64,000 nt of DNA from a virus. The translations under genes were made by a program, and so were the position numbers. The notes beneath the pieces were generated by a model. It did no database searches and was not told the DNA's origin. It was given only the letters and a program-made list of their open reading frames with translations. Positions 54,973 to 63,274 of this stretch are shown in pieces. The stretch covers positions 1 through 64,000 of the IMG/VR virus record IMGVR_UViG_3300025314_000001, one strand, 5' to 3'. Within the stretch, counting starts at the first letter, position 1. The number at the start of each line of letters is the position of its first letter.

Positions 54973-56596
54973 TTCGCGGCTTTTCCTCTTCGAGCTCTTC
55001 GTTGCCCTCTTCCGTCCCCTCTTCTCCCGCTCGGAGCGCAGCCTCACGAAGCGCGTCGGTCATGGCCTGGTTCTCGTCGATCCCTTCGTCGATTTCCTTC
55101 TGAATCTGCACCCGCGTCTCGGGCGAGCAGTGCGGGACCAGGGACAGTGCCAGACTGGTCTTGTACTCTTTTTGGAATGTGCTCGACGGGATCGGAATCG
55201 TCTCCACCGTCAGTGCTTCATCGACCAATTCTCCGCGCTCGTTTAGCCGGAACTTCGAGCACCCGTACACGGCCCAGACGACTGCTTCTCTGCGCGCATC
55301 ACTGAGACAGCTGTAGACCTCTTTGGTGGCACGGCGAACGAACTTCCCGAGCGCACCCAAGACCTTCTCGGCTGACGACGAATCCTCTTTTTTGCTCTCC
55401 CCGGAGCGTCCGACCGTGGACGCCGTGTTGGGCAGCGATAGCGCCATCGCCGTTACGGTCAGGTAGATCTCTTCCTTGAGACTTTGGAGGCTCTTGTCGG
55501 CAATACTGAAGGCGTTCCCGCTCGGACTGGCATAGCCGATCTCATCCTTGTCCCCGATGGGTACGATGCCTTTCTCAAGTAAGGCCTGTAGGGTCTTTTC
55601 TCCGCGCTTCTCGTCCTCTCCGGTGGCACTCGGAAGTGCTTCTCCGACTCCTCGGACTTCCGAACCCTGTCGATACCACGGGATTTCGATCAGATTCCTG
55701 CCTATCGCACCGAAGAGATCGGAGCGCCGCTGGAAGTGCTCTTCGGCTAACGCTCCGATCTTATTGCCCGCCCAAAGCCCATCCGGTAGCTCAAGCACTA
55801 CGATCGGAATGCGATTAAACGAGGTCGTTCCCTCACCCACCTGGAACATGATCTCGTTGTCGCCGATGGGATCTCCGATCTTGTGGAGTTTTGACTCGAG
55901 CACCACGAACTTGGCAACCCCGCCCTCCATGTACCAGCACTTGAATCGGCACTTGTACTCGGTGCGCTCGTTCCAAGGGTCAAGGCGCTCGATGAGTTTG
56001 CGCATCGTGATGGCCCATAGCCACTTGCCATCATCTCCGATTCGCCAATCCAAGAGCTCTTGCTGGTCCAGTCCCTCGTCCCAGCAATACCCGCGCCCCG
56101 CCCCCGTCTTCTCTTCTTGGGCCCGGTTCGTGATCTCTGCGCCAACAGGGGGGAAGTCGAGATAGATGACGCCACGCTTGAAGAGCAGCGCCTGCGTCAC
56201 GATGCGGCGCATCACTTCTGCGAAAGGGCTTCCGGCTCGGTCCGCGTCGTTTGCGAAGTCTGGCCAGAATGCCTTGTCCGGTAGCTCCCCCGGAGTGTTC
56301 GGGTCTTTGGCGTCCCCCGCTGCGGTTACCGAAAGCTCTTCCTCGAAAAGCGCCGCGACCAAGTAGTCGACGACCTGGCCAAAGTAGTTGATGTACGAGA
56401 CGCGCTGAATCCGGTACTCGTAAGTCTGCTGCGTCTCGTTGATCGCTTTCTCGATGAATTTTCGCGCCTGCTCCTTGAGCTCATACCCGCCCTTGTAGAG
56501 CAAGCGGATGCGCTGCCAGATCTCCGGCTTGTTCTCCGGATTCTGCTGCGACAGCTTCTTGAAGCCGACGCTGGAAACAGACTCGGCGAAGGCCAT
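54887..56596 (-). CDS. Portal protein
   Basis: 569 residues. Helical N-terminal part (PEIWQRIRLLYKGGYELKEQ) and a core with YFGQVVDYLVAALFEEEL, GVIYLDFPPVG, WRIGDDGKWLW and PIVVLELPDGLWAG form the wing and clip regions of the portal fold. A stem helix with SLQSLKEEIYLTVTAMALSLP follows. The end is acidic, low complexity (EEGTEEGNEELEEEK). It sits two genes after terminase. It forms the dodecameric DNA entry ring. Confidence 0.88.
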   Translation of the reverse strand: MAFAESVSSVGFKKLSQQNPENKPEIWQRIRLLYKGGYELKEQARKFIEKAINETQQTYEYRIQRVSYINYFGQVVDYLVAALFEEELSVTAAGDAKDPNTPGELPDKAFWPDFANDADRAGSPFAEVMRRIVTQALLFKRGVIYLDFPPVGAEITNRAQEEKTGAGRGYCWDEGLDQQELLDWRIGDDGKWLWAITMRKLIERLDPWNERTEYKCRFKCWYMEGGVAKFVVLESKLHKIGDPIGDNEIMFQVGEGTTSFNRIPIVVLELPDGLWAGNKIGALAEEHFQRRSDLFGAIGRNLIEIPWYRQGSEVRGVGEALPSATGEDEKRGEKTLQALLEKGIVPIGDKDEIGYASPSGNAFSIADKSLQSLKEEIYLTVTAMALSLPNTASTVGRSGESKKEDSSSAEKVLGALGKFVRRATKEVYSCLSDARREAVVWAVYGCSKFRLNERGELVDEALTVETIPIPSSTFQKEYKTSLALSLVPHCSPETRVQIQKEIDEGIDENQAMTDALREAALRAGEEGTEEGNEELEEEKPRNAAEGTERGNPKASAGSAPGRNSTGRRR

Positions 56597-56599
56597 CGA

Positions 56600-57232
56600 T
56601 TACCACTGCACGCCGAGGCCAGTCGGGGCTCCGGTGGCGGTTCCGTTCGTCACCCCCACCGAAAGGCCCAGGGTCGTCCCGACGCCCGCAGCGCTGAACG
56701 CAACGACCTCCACCGCTGCGGCCGTCCCGTGGGCGCGCCCGGTCAGAACGTACTCGTCGATCACCACGGCTACGAAGGCGTGGGTTGTGGCCTTGCCCTC
56801 TAGTACCAAGACAGCAGCCTGAACCGCCGCGTTGATCCGAGCGGCGACCAGCGCCTGCGTATCGTCCGTCGCTAAGAACGTGACCACAACGTCCCCGGTG
56901 TCGTAGATCGTTCCTTCGTCGAAACGAAGCGTGACCGTTTCGCCGCCGGCAAAGGTCGGCGTCGTGTCTGCGCTGCTACTCGTGACCGTGGCTGCCGTCC
57001 CGGTCCCAACGGTCTTCCACGGCCCCATGATTCCGTTGGTGTAGCCCGCTCCCAGCGGGATCGCCTTCGTACCCCGACTATCCGTCAGGTAGATCGTCGC
57101 CTCTGAGTTCGCCCATACCAACGCCGCCGGCTTGCCGCCTCCGCCCTCGGCGACCAAGTCGAGGTCGCTGGCAAGCGACGTGTAGTACTCGGTAACGATC
57201 GGCGAAAGGGCCGCCAGAAGCTTGTTGCTCAT
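56600..57232 (-). CDS. Hypothetical structural protein between TerL and portal
   Basis: 210 residues. The body is Thr/Ala/Gly/Val-rich beta (ATVTSSSADTTPTFAGGETV, VEVVAFSAAGVGTTLGLSVG) with one helix (DTQALVAARINAAVQAAVLV). The style is that of a decoration or fibre-base domain, with no catalytic motif. Its position between packaging and portal genes is unusual for a decoration protein. Co-directional with 3-4-base gaps on both sides. Confidence 0.6.
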   Translation of the reverse strand: MSNKLLAALSPIVTEYYTSLASDLDLVAEGGGGKPAALVWANSEATIYLTDSRGTKAIPLGAGYTNGIMGPWKTVGTGTAATVTSSSADTTPTFAGGETVTLRFDEGTIYDTGDVVVTFLATDDTQALVAARINAAVQAAVLVLEGKATTHAFVAVVIDEYVLTGRAHGTAAAVEVVAFSAAGVGTTLGLSVGVTNGTATGAPTGLGVQW

Positions 57233-57236
57233 CGGT

Positions 57237-58874
57237 TCAACTCATGGTCGGCAGAAACCTAGACCGCATCGCCCGGTCACGTTCCGCCTGTTGGGTGTTG
57301 CAGAGTTCGTCGTGCAGGGCCGCCAACGCATCCACGATATCGTCGTGGTCGTCTTTCTTGGGGTCCCCGGTGAACGACAGGACCTCGTTCAGGAAGACGT
57401 CGACCCATTCGCCGTAGAGCTCAGAGTCTTCTCCGGGCACGAATATGTGTCCCCGTTTCCCTTCGATGGGTTTTCCTTCGTCGTCGGTCGGAACGTTCCA
57501 AGTGGATGAGACCGGGGTTGCGCGGACAAGCTTGTCGGCCGTCGCGCGCAGGGCTCTCAGATAGGTTCGGTTGTTGGCGTCACAGAGGTGCTTTGCGATG
57601 AACTGCGCAGTGCCCTTCTCTCCTCCGCCACCGATGTACCATCGGATGATTCCCCGGCGTTCAGTCAGCTTCGCCTTCATCGTCAGGACGAACGACGTTG
57701 CCTCGACCTGCTTTCGCTCCATCCCGACAACGTAGATGTCACTTCCGAAGATGTAGCCGCGGAGCAGCACCGACCAGTCGGATTTGGTGCCCACCGTGTA
57801 GGCGAGGTCGGCGCCGTAGGCGATCGCGTACCCGCCTTCGCTCGGGAGCCTGGTGAAGCGCTGAACTCCATTAAAGAGCGCTCCCTCGACGGTCTTGACG
57901 AGCCAGTTACCGTCGCGGAGCTGAAGGCGCCTGACGCGGTCTGGAATCGACGCAACGCGCGCCCCGTACTTCGGGTCTGCCCTCGGGTTGTCCGCGAGCA
58001 TTGCCGGAATGAAGGTCCGCGAAAGTGACTTCGGTGTGCCGTCTGGGTTCAGGACCCGTTCTCGGCAGTAGACCTCGTTCCCTGCATCATCGAGGTAGAC
58101 GTGCCAGATTTCTCCGGGCTTGGCCGGAGGAAGCTGTCCAGCCTCGTCTTTGCGCTCTGTCAGTCCCTGCGCTTTGAAGTTCGGGTTGAGCCACGCCCCC
58201 CAGCGTCGGAAGACCCACTCGTGCCCGTTGCCGCCGGGGTTGGTGGTAGCCCGCACGTAGACCGGGAGTCCAGGACGACTTGATCGGTTTCGTCCAATGA
58301 GGAAGGTGTACTGCTGCTCGGTGAAGTGAGTGAGCTCATCGAAGATCAGAAGGTTGATTTCCCAACCGTCGTAGTTCTTCCAGTCGTCCTCGTTGTTGCA
58401 GTGGCTGAGACTGACCTCGGCACCGCTCGGAAACGTCCACCGATAGTGAGGGCTCTGGACCTTCGTCGCACCGGGGCACACCGCCGGGTATAAATCCCAG
58501 CTCTTGTGAATGAGGTCGTCGAGATCTTTGCTTTGGCGACGCAGGATGAGAGTCCGCATCCCCGGCAGGTGACCCCACTTGAGCGGGAACGCGACGGATG
58601 CGGCGGATTTGCCACCCCCAGCGGCCCCGCCATACAGTACCTCATCGCAATCGATGTCCCAGAAAAGCTCCTGAGGGCTTTTCCCGTTGTCGTAGGTGGG
58701 CCTGCCTTCGACGGGCGGATTCGGATTCCAGACTGCGGAGACGTCAAGCGGAACCGGGTCCGACTCTTCGTCCTCAACCGCCCGCAGTCTCGCCAGCCTC
58801 GCGCCGGCGATCGAGCTCCATGAGGTCTTCGAGGATCCCCTGGAGAATCTTTCTTGCAAGAACCCCTTTGACAT
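57237..58874 (-). CDS. terL: Terminase large subunit
   Basis: 545 residues. ATPase: LYGGAAGGGKSA (Walker A, about 82-93), WTFPSGAEVSL, NLLIFDELTHFTEQQYTF (Walker B with catalytic Glu) and RATTNPGG (coupling motif). The nuclease half has IAYGADLAYTVGTKSDWSVL with the first Asp, then MERKQVEATSF and DDHDDIVDALAALHDE with C-terminal acidic metal ligands. It packages DNA through the portal. The start at 58874 overlaps the small subunit gene by about 100 bases. Confidence 0.95.
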   Translation of the reverse strand: MSKGFLQERFSRGSSKTSWSSIAGARLARLRAVEDEESDPVPLDVSAVWNPNPPVEGRPTYDNGKSPQELFWDIDCDEVLYGGAAGGGKSAASVAFPLKWGHLPGMRTLILRRQSKDLDDLIHKSWDLYPAVCPGATKVQSPHYRWTFPSGAEVSLSHCNNEDDWKNYDGWEINLLIFDELTHFTEQQYTFLIGRNRSSRPGLPVYVRATTNPGGNGHEWVFRRWGAWLNPNFKAQGLTERKDEAGQLPPAKPGEIWHVYLDDAGNEVYCRERVLNPDGTPKSLSRTFIPAMLADNPRADPKYGARVASIPDRVRRLQLRDGNWLVKTVEGALFNGVQRFTRLPSEGGYAIAYGADLAYTVGTKSDWSVLLRGYIFGSDIYVVGMERKQVEATSFVLTMKAKLTERRGIIRWYIGGGGEKGTAQFIAKHLCDANNRTYLRALRATADKLVRATPVSSTWNVPTDDEGKPIEGKRGHIFVPGEDSELYGEWVDVFLNEVLSFTGDPKKDDHDDIVDALAALHDELCNTQQAERDRAMRSRFLPTMS

Positions 58875-59304
58875 GCTGGTTCAGGTGCTTTTCGACGATG
58901 TCGAGAAACTCCTCTTTCGCTTGCTTGACCTCGACATTGACCTTCTGCCCGTACTTGCCGGGCCTGGTCCGCTCAAGCAGGAAGGCCAGCGCCGTCCATT
59001 GCCCATTACGAATAAGATGTTCGTTGCCGTTGGCGTCGGTGGTGAATGCGTCTTGACCCGCTTTTTGGATGGCTTCGAGCGCCGTCTGCTCGAACATTGC
59101 CTGAGCCTGGTTGACCTTCGTGGCGAAGTCCGTGTAGGCGTTCGTTCTGCCTTCACTCAACGCCTTGTCTCCCCAGCGCTTCCACTCGTAGATAAGCTGG
59201 CGAGACAGCCCGCATCGCTCAGCTGCTGTGGATAGCGGCATCCCCTTGTTGGCGCAGACGCAAATCTTGTTCGTGGTCTCTGTGTCGGGTTTCTGTGCTG
59301 CCAT
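58774..59304 (-). CDS. terS: Terminase small subunit
   Basis: 176 residues. N-terminal helix-turn-helix (GMPLSTAAERCGLSRQLIYE) for DNA recognition, a central helical oligomerisation region (TDFATKVNQAQAMFEQTALE) and a C-terminal charged coiled segment. Size and the position immediately before TerL are typical of TerS. The ParB-like gene lies 3 bases upstream. Confidence 0.85.
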   Translation of the reverse strand: MAAQKPDTETTNKICVCANKGMPLSTAAERCGLSRQLIYEWKRWGDKALSEGRTNAYTDFATKVNQAQAMFEQTALEAIQKAGQDAFTTDANGNEHLIRNGQWTALAFLLERTRPGKYGQKVNVEVKQAKEEFLDIVEKHLNQHVKGVLARKILQGILEDLMELDRRREAGETAGG

Positions 59305-59307
59305 GGA

Positions 59308-60027
59308 CTATTCCGCGGCGGTCGACTCGGGCTCTCCGGCTTTGCGCATTCGGAAGATCTCACGGAGCTTGTCACCGGACTGGAAGCGGTTCGCCTCGAG
59401 TCCAAGCTCTTCCAGAAAGGCCGCCGCGTCTTCTGGCGACTTGAACACCGAGACGAAGTAGAAGTCCGTGGTGTTGTAACGAGCCCCAGCCTCGGCCGTC
59501 TTCGCAACAACCTCACGCGCTGCCCGTAGCCGGTCGGCCATTTCCTCAAGCTTTTGTGCCTCGGCGTTGTCGACCTGGTCTCCGAGCATCCGCATGACGT
59601 CGGCATCGTCGAATCCGGTAGCCTCCAGGTCGAGCCCCGGCAGCATCTCGTTGAGCTTCTCTGGATCCCAATCGCCCTGAGCGGACCAGTTGTTCAGGAG
59701 CAGGTTCGCTTCCTTCTCCTGCTTTTCGTCAAGGTCGACTACCGCAACAGTCAGCAGATAGTCTGGCTTCGTCTCCATCTGGTCTAGAATCGAGAGCCGC
59801 TGGTGCCCGCCAACGAGGTTCCCTGTGCGCTTGTTCCACTGCACGGGCCCCAATAGTTTCAGCTTCTTGATCCCGTTGCGAAGCTTCTTTCGTGCCGCAT
59901 CGCTGATGCGGCGCGGGTTGTAAGGCGCATTCTTGAGCTCACTCCGTCGCCTTACCTCACAGACGAATCCTTCGAATTGCGTCAGCGTGAGCTCTTCGAG
60001 TGAACTAGCCGAGTCCATAGAACTCAC
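59308..60027 (-). CDS. ParB-like nuclease-domain protein (IbrB-like)
   Basis: 239 residues. NAPYNPRRISDAARKKLRNG and VQWNKRTGNLVGGHQRLSIL carry the ParB/sulfiredoxin-like fold motif with the GGHQR site. The rest is helical and acidic (GFDDADVMRMLGDQV). ParB-like proteins paired with PAPS-reductase-like ones (IbrB-IbrA) occur widely on phages; a DNA-modifying or regulatory role is suspected but unproven. It overlaps the PAPS-like gene by about 20 bases. Confidence 0.8.
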   Translation of the reverse strand: MSSMDSASSLEELTLTQFEGFVCEVRRRSELKNAPYNPRRISDAARKKLRNGIKKLKLLGPVQWNKRTGNLVGGHQRLSILDQMETKPDYLLTVAVVDLDEKQEKEANLLLNNWSAQGDWDPEKLNEMLPGLDLEATGFDDADVMRMLGDQVDNAEAQKLEEMADRLRAAREVVAKTAEAGARYNTTDFYFVSVFKSPEDAAAFLEELGLEANRFQSGDKLREIFRMRKAGEPESTAAE

Positions 60028-60688
60028 GTCGCGCCGGGACTACCCCGACGTAGGGAAAGACCTGGGCAATCCGATCGAAGTCATCAGGGTAGTTGTCAAA
60101 GAGCCACAGCAATCGAGGGATCGACAGATCAATCCCGGTCGTTTGGGTGCCCTTCTGAGCGTCTGGCAGCGGTATGTTCCGAGCCTTCAAGTACGCCAGC
60201 ACGTCGAACTTGTTCCACCCGACAATCGGGCAAATCGTCTTCGTTCTCTGCGCCTTCCGCGCGTTGGATGCGCGGAACATGTAGTCGGCTCGACGCTGCC
60301 CGTTGGCTATCAGCCGAATTCCCGTGTCTTGCGCAGCCACCTCGTAGATATCCTGAATGGAGAGCTTCTCGAGGTCGCTGTATTGGTCGCGCACAGGGCA
60401 GAAGATCTCGTTCTGTAGCGACACCAAGACTTGCGGGTGAATGTACTCCCGGACCGTTACCCCCCAGCGCTCCTTCGCGTAATCCATGAGCGGCTGACAG
60501 CACCGCAATCCAGGCAGGAACGACATGAAGAAAGCCTCCATCCGCTTGAAGGCTCTCGAACAGAGGTCGATGACAGCGAGACTGTCTTTTCCGCCTGAGT
60601 AGGCGACCAGAACAGCCTCGCTCTCATCCGCGGCTTCGCGCAGGATCCTTTCGGTCTCCTGCCATGGCCGCTCCATCGCTTTCGGCAA
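60005..60688 (-). CDS. PAPS-reductase-like protein (IbrA-like)
   Basis: 227 residues. The P-loop of the ATP-pyrophosphatase family, VLVAYSGGKDSLAVIDL, is near residue 27-43, followed by LPGLRCCQPLMDYAKERWG with a Cys pair and NGQRRADYMFRASNARK. Close relatives (IbrA, DndC-like) are not true sulfate assimilators but act in DNA modification or unknown chemistry. It is the partner of the ParB-like gene, whose start it overlaps. A reductase CGLH-type end is not seen. Confidence 0.85.
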   Translation of the reverse strand: MPKAMERPWQETERILREAADESEAVLVAYSGGKDSLAVIDLCSRAFKRMEAFFMSFLPGLRCCQPLMDYAKERWGVTVREYIHPQVLVSLQNEIFCPVRDQYSDLEKLSIQDIYEVAAQDTGIRLIANGQRRADYMFRASNARKAQRTKTICPIVGWNKFDVLAYLKARNIPLPDAQKGTQTTGIDLSIPRLLWLFDNYPDDFDRIAQVFPYVGVVPARREFYGLG

Positions 60689-60690
60689 GT

Positions 60691-60804
60691 TCAGCCTGCG
60701 GAACTGCCCACGCCGGGCGTAAAGCGGATCGCTCCGCCGCCAGATGCCTTACTGAACCTCACGGGCGCCTTTCGCACGGGAGCCTTCTTTTTTCGAGCTG
60801 CCAT
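60691..60804 (-). CDS. 37-residue basic peptide, RFSKA/GGGAIRFTPG type
   Basis: A short gene with CCGGAGG upstream. It starts AARKKKAPVRKAPV and ends RFSKASGGGAIRFTPGVG followed by SSAG. The last 22 residues are shared almost exactly with the next small gene, so both are real and related. Basic head and glycine-rich tail suggest nucleic-acid or terminase contact; function unknown. Confidence 0.65.
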   Translation of the reverse strand: MAARKKKAPVRKAPVRFSKASGGGAIRFTPGVGSSAG

Positions 60805-60863
60805 TGTTCAACCTCCGGAGGGTTGTTGTTGTCGAACGCCGGACGACCCGGCGAGTCGTCTGT

Positions 60864-61025
60864 TCACCCAGCAGAACTACCAGCGCCGGGCGTAAAGCGG
60901 ATCGCTCCGCCGCCGGCTGCTTTACTGAAACGCGCCGGGGACTTCCTACTCTCCCGACGCAATTTGGACTTCACGTCGTAGGGTCCACCCTTGCGGGTGT
61001 AGCTGGGTAGCTTTGCTGATGCCAT
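60864..61025 (-). CDS. 53-residue basic peptide sharing the RFSKA tail
   Basis: Behind AGAGGTGACAA. N-terminal part ASAKLPSYTRKGGPYDVKSK, then basic RRESRKS, then the same RFSKA.GGGAIRFTPG.GSSAG tail as the peptide downstream. Two peptides sharing one C-terminal motif in tandem point to a duplicated functional unit. They lie at the head of the late operon. Confidence 0.65.
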   Translation of the reverse strand: MASAKLPSYTRKGGPYDVKSKLRRESRKSPARFSKAAGGGAIRFTPGAGSSAG

Positions 61026-61110
61026 TTGTCACCTCTCAAAGTTCGGTGTTGACCTGGTGTCGTGATGTCCCCGCGCGCGCGTAGGCGTCGGTCGCTGATC
61101 GGGTGTAAGG

Positions 61111-61203
61111 CTACTTCCCCTTACCTTTTCCCTTGCCCTTGCCGCCCTTGGGCATCTTCGGACCGCCGTTTCCCTTACCTTTGCCTTTTCCGCCGCATCC
61201 CAT
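61111..61203 (-). CDS. 30-residue Gly/Lys-rich peptide
   Basis: First gene of the leftward block; good Shine-Dalgarno (CAGGAG). It reads MGCGGKGKGKGNGG and continues with Lys/Gly repeats, so it is strongly basic and probably disordered, suited to nucleic-acid binding. Low complexity makes chance possible, but ribosome site and operon position support it. Confidence 0.5.
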   Translation of the reverse strand: MGCGGKGKGKGNGGPKMPKGGKGKGKGKGK

Positions 61204-61259
61204 GATGGTTTTCTCCTGTTGCTGCCGCCGGACGGCGGCTTGAAGTCTTCGAATCTAGG

Positions 61260-61332
61260 CCCGGAGGCGGGAGTCGAACCGCGCTGCTTCCGGGGTATGA
61301 ACCTCAGTGCCCTTCCGTTGGGCCACTCCGCA
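61260..61332 (-). tRNA. tRNA-like sequence, imperfect folds
   Basis: On the - strand CGGAG near the 5' end can pair with CTCCG near the 3' end. GCCC-AACGGAA-GGGC is a perfect D arm and GGTTCGACTCCC a canonical T loop whose stem needs one bulged C. The anticodon stem pairs at only two or three of five positions, so the anticodon (CAT or TCA, depending on register) is uncertain. It is either an unusual tRNA or a decayed one. A hairpin GCCGCC-GGAC-GGCGGC (61224-61239) lies between it and the first late gene. Confidence 0.42.
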
Positions 61333-61596
61333 GTAGCCCCCTTGGTGCCGTTGCGACGGATCGCAGAAGCTCGGGGGCCTGTCGGTGCTCCCGGCGTCTC
61401 GAGCCCTCGAGTGGTGCCGACCCACTCCCCGGCGGGTACAGGCCGCCGGGCATCGCCGGATGGCGAGGGCTTACGTTCTGACCAGAGGGTTCTCGGTTCC
61501 AAGCCGAGCGGCCCACCCCGGGCCATGACGCTTGAATCGGTTGATGATTTGTGGCCCGTCCTTGCTGCTCCCGGAAGTGGCCCTAGCCAAACGGGT

Positions 61597-61812
61597 ATGT
61601 CCCAGGATGAGCTCTGCGAGACGACCGAGGCGGACTTGGAGGCGGCCCTATCTGCGCCCGGGGTCCACATCTACACCTGCATGGTAGCGACGGGAGGGAC
61701 CCCCGAGCACATCCTCGCGATCCGTGGGCACAGCGGCCGATGCTTCGTCTCGACTGACGCTGTCCGGGGCGAACCGGAGGCCTCGTCTGAACCGCGCGGG
61801 ATCCTGACCTGA
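61597..61812 (+). CDS. Possible small hypothetical protein
   Basis: 71 residues from the ATG at 61597, after the tRNA-like sequence. It opens SQDELCETTEADLEAAL and holds a short alpha/beta stretch (VHIYTCMVATGGTPEHILAI). The Shine-Dalgarno is weak and upstream starts in the same frame run through the tRNA-like sequence. Included with reserve as the first + strand gene of the right-hand block. Confidence 0.38.
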   Translation: MSQDELCETTEADLEAALSAPGVHIYTCMVATGGTPEHILAIRGHSGRCFVSTDAVRGEPEASSEPRGILT

Positions 61813-62131
61813 CAGGTTGTTCCGCCTGGGTGCAGAGGGTCGCTCGCTTCGCTCGCTCCGGCTCCTCCCCCCAGTCTTCGGGCTCGCCCAGAGGCGATCC
61901 CTCAGACAGCCCCCAGGTTCGAAACTGCCACCCTCCTATCCATCTCGCTTTCGCGTGGTTCGTGCTGGTCAGTAATGGTCAGTCTAACACCGGCCAACCG
62001 AGCGTATTTCAGAGCCTGAATCGGCTGAAGTACGAATAAAATTCAGGAATTTTCAAAAAGGCTCCGGAACCCATGGGCCGGGCGTACATCTCCGGACATC
62101 GTGGCCCGTACTTTGCACTGCTGGGGCGGCT
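61813..62131. other. Non-coding stretch with palindrome
   Basis: About 320 bases without a convincing ORF. It contains an AT-rich palindrome AAAATTC-AG-GAATTTT (62038-62053), a striking contrast with the GC-rich surroundings and a possible operator before the gene at 62132. A T-loop-like GGTTCGAAAC at about 61917 lacks pairing arms. Confidence 0.4.
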
Positions 62132-62578
62132 ATGCCCGACCCATGCTCCGTTGAACTCGGAAGACAAATCTACGAAGCCATTAGAGACCAAGCCTTTGGC
62201 TCTTTCGAGCGACGGCTAAGCAAGCGTGCAGGGGGCCGAGCTCCGGAGAAACCTGTTCTTGTCGAGCATTTCCTTCCCAAATTTCGCCAGGAAACTGGCC
62301 GGCGACAGCCCACGCAGGTCGTTTATTTCATCCAATCGAGCTCCGGGGCGATCAAAATTGGGACAAGCTTGTCGGTCCGGTTAGCCAAGAGGCTCACCGA
62401 GCTCCAGAGCGGTAACGATGGCGATTTGAGCGTGATTGCTACGCTTCCCGGTGGCCTCCCGCTCGAGCGCAGGCTTCACCGCAAGTTTCGGTTGGCTCGA
62501 ATTCGACACAACAACGAATGGTTTCGACCGGTTGAGCCGCTTCTGGCCTTCGTTCGAAGGGTCGCGCAAGCGCCATGA
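62132..62578 (+). CDS. T5orf172/GIY-YIG-type DNA-binding protein
   Basis: 148 residues. After a basic helical N-terminus, the last 80 residues read VVYFIQSSSGAIKIGTS, then RLAKRLTELQSGNDGDLSV, LERRLHRKF and EWFRPVEPL, the order of motifs in the T5 Orf172/MUG113 branch of the GIY-YIG superfamily (Y..., KIG, R-L, LE--LH--F, EWF). Such domains bind or nick DNA. Followed by an ATGA overlap with a helix-turn-helix protein. Confidence 0.8.
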   Translation: MPDPCSVELGRQIYEAIRDQAFGSFERRLSKRAGGRAPEKPVLVEHFLPKFRQETGRRQPTQVVYFIQSSSGAIKIGTSLSVRLAKRLTELQSGNDGDLSVIATLPGGLPLERRLHRKFRLARIRHNNEWFRPVEPLLAFVRRVAQAP

Positions 62579-62913
62579 CCAACGACCCACGCACTTGGGC
62601 CTATGGCCACTTACTGAGAGAGCCGGGCGGCAAAACCCCGCCTCTAGTTCGCCAGTTGCGCCGGACGGCCATTGCTGGCATCAGGCGCGCCCTTAGGGAC
62701 GCCAATAGCGCCACTGCCGCGGCCAGGGCACTAGGACTGAGCTACCACGCTCTGATGCGTTTAGTGCGAGCCCATAGGAGCGAGCTCGGAGCAGCCTATG
62801 AGGCCTGCGCCAATACGGCCTGCCGACCCAAGACGGGGCCCACGCAACCATTGCATGGTGCCTATGACGTGGACGCCATACCGGTCGAGCGCGGGGACCA
62901 GGGCACCAAGTAG
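62575..62913 (+). CDS. Helix-turn-helix (Fis-type) regulator
   Basis: 112 residues, overlapping the preceding stop by 4 bases. A central IRRALRDANSATAAARALGL and SYHALMRLVRAHRSELG form a Fis/NtrC-like helix-turn-helix. The C-terminal part is a short polar extension with two Cys (CANTAC). Probably a DNA-binding regulator acting with the neighbour; target unknown. Confidence 0.7.
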   Translation: MTNDPRTWAYGHLLREPGGKTPPLVRQLRRTAIAGIRRALRDANSATAAARALGLSYHALMRLVRAHRSELGAAYEACANTACRPKTGPTQPLHGAYDVDAIPVERGDQGTK

Positions 62914-63274
62914 CCGTAACCACTAAGGTTTCTTGGCGCACCGGGCGTTCGACTGACTGTCGGCCAGTCGTTAGCTATGACATTAGCGCCATACCGGGCT
63001 AGTGGACCAGATCGGTACCCGGCCTGGTTTCGCGGACTTGGCCTACCCGTTGCGGCTATGGCGTGCATGGCATAGCTCATGCATTAGCAGTGGGCATGAG
63101 CCGCAACGCAAGGCGGCCCAGGCCCGCACCCCGCAAGGGGCCGGGCCTTCGGGCGTTAGAGGGAGCCCCGCCGTAGGCGGCCGTCACCCCTCGCCCCATA
63201 TCGAAACGGGAGTCGGCTCGTGTCTAGCGAGCGCCACCCAACCCACCCAACCCACCCAACCCAAGGGACCAATC
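62914..63274 (+). other. Structured non-coding region (ncRNA or origin candidate)
   Basis: 360 bases without a credible gene but dense in inverted repeats: CGACTG 62950-62955 with CAGTCG 62965-62970; GTTGCGGCT 63049-63057 with AGCCGCAAC 63099-63107, enclosing GCATG repeats; GGCCCG...CCCC-GCAA-GGGG-C-CGGGCC (63121-63147), a strong terminator-like stem. Just before the next gene lies a CACCCAAC tandem (about 63234-63263). It could be a small RNA, a leader or part of a replication or recombination locus. Confidence 0.45.

Noticed and set aside
55548-56165. 205-codon + strand ORF over the portal gene
   Set aside because: Shadow frame of the GC-rich portal gene without start site or domain.
61441-61515. 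Second tRNA-like sequence on the + strand
   Set aside because: GGCCGC/GCGGCC and CTCGG/CCGAG arms exist, but the T loop (TTCCAAG) lacks the TTCRA consensus and no anticodon stem forms, so it was not called.
61029-61670. A 213-codon - strand ORF containing LGLEPRTLWSE
   Set aside because: Runs of this type result from reading tRNA-like or structured DNA; no Shine-Dalgarno and no domain, and it overlaps better features.
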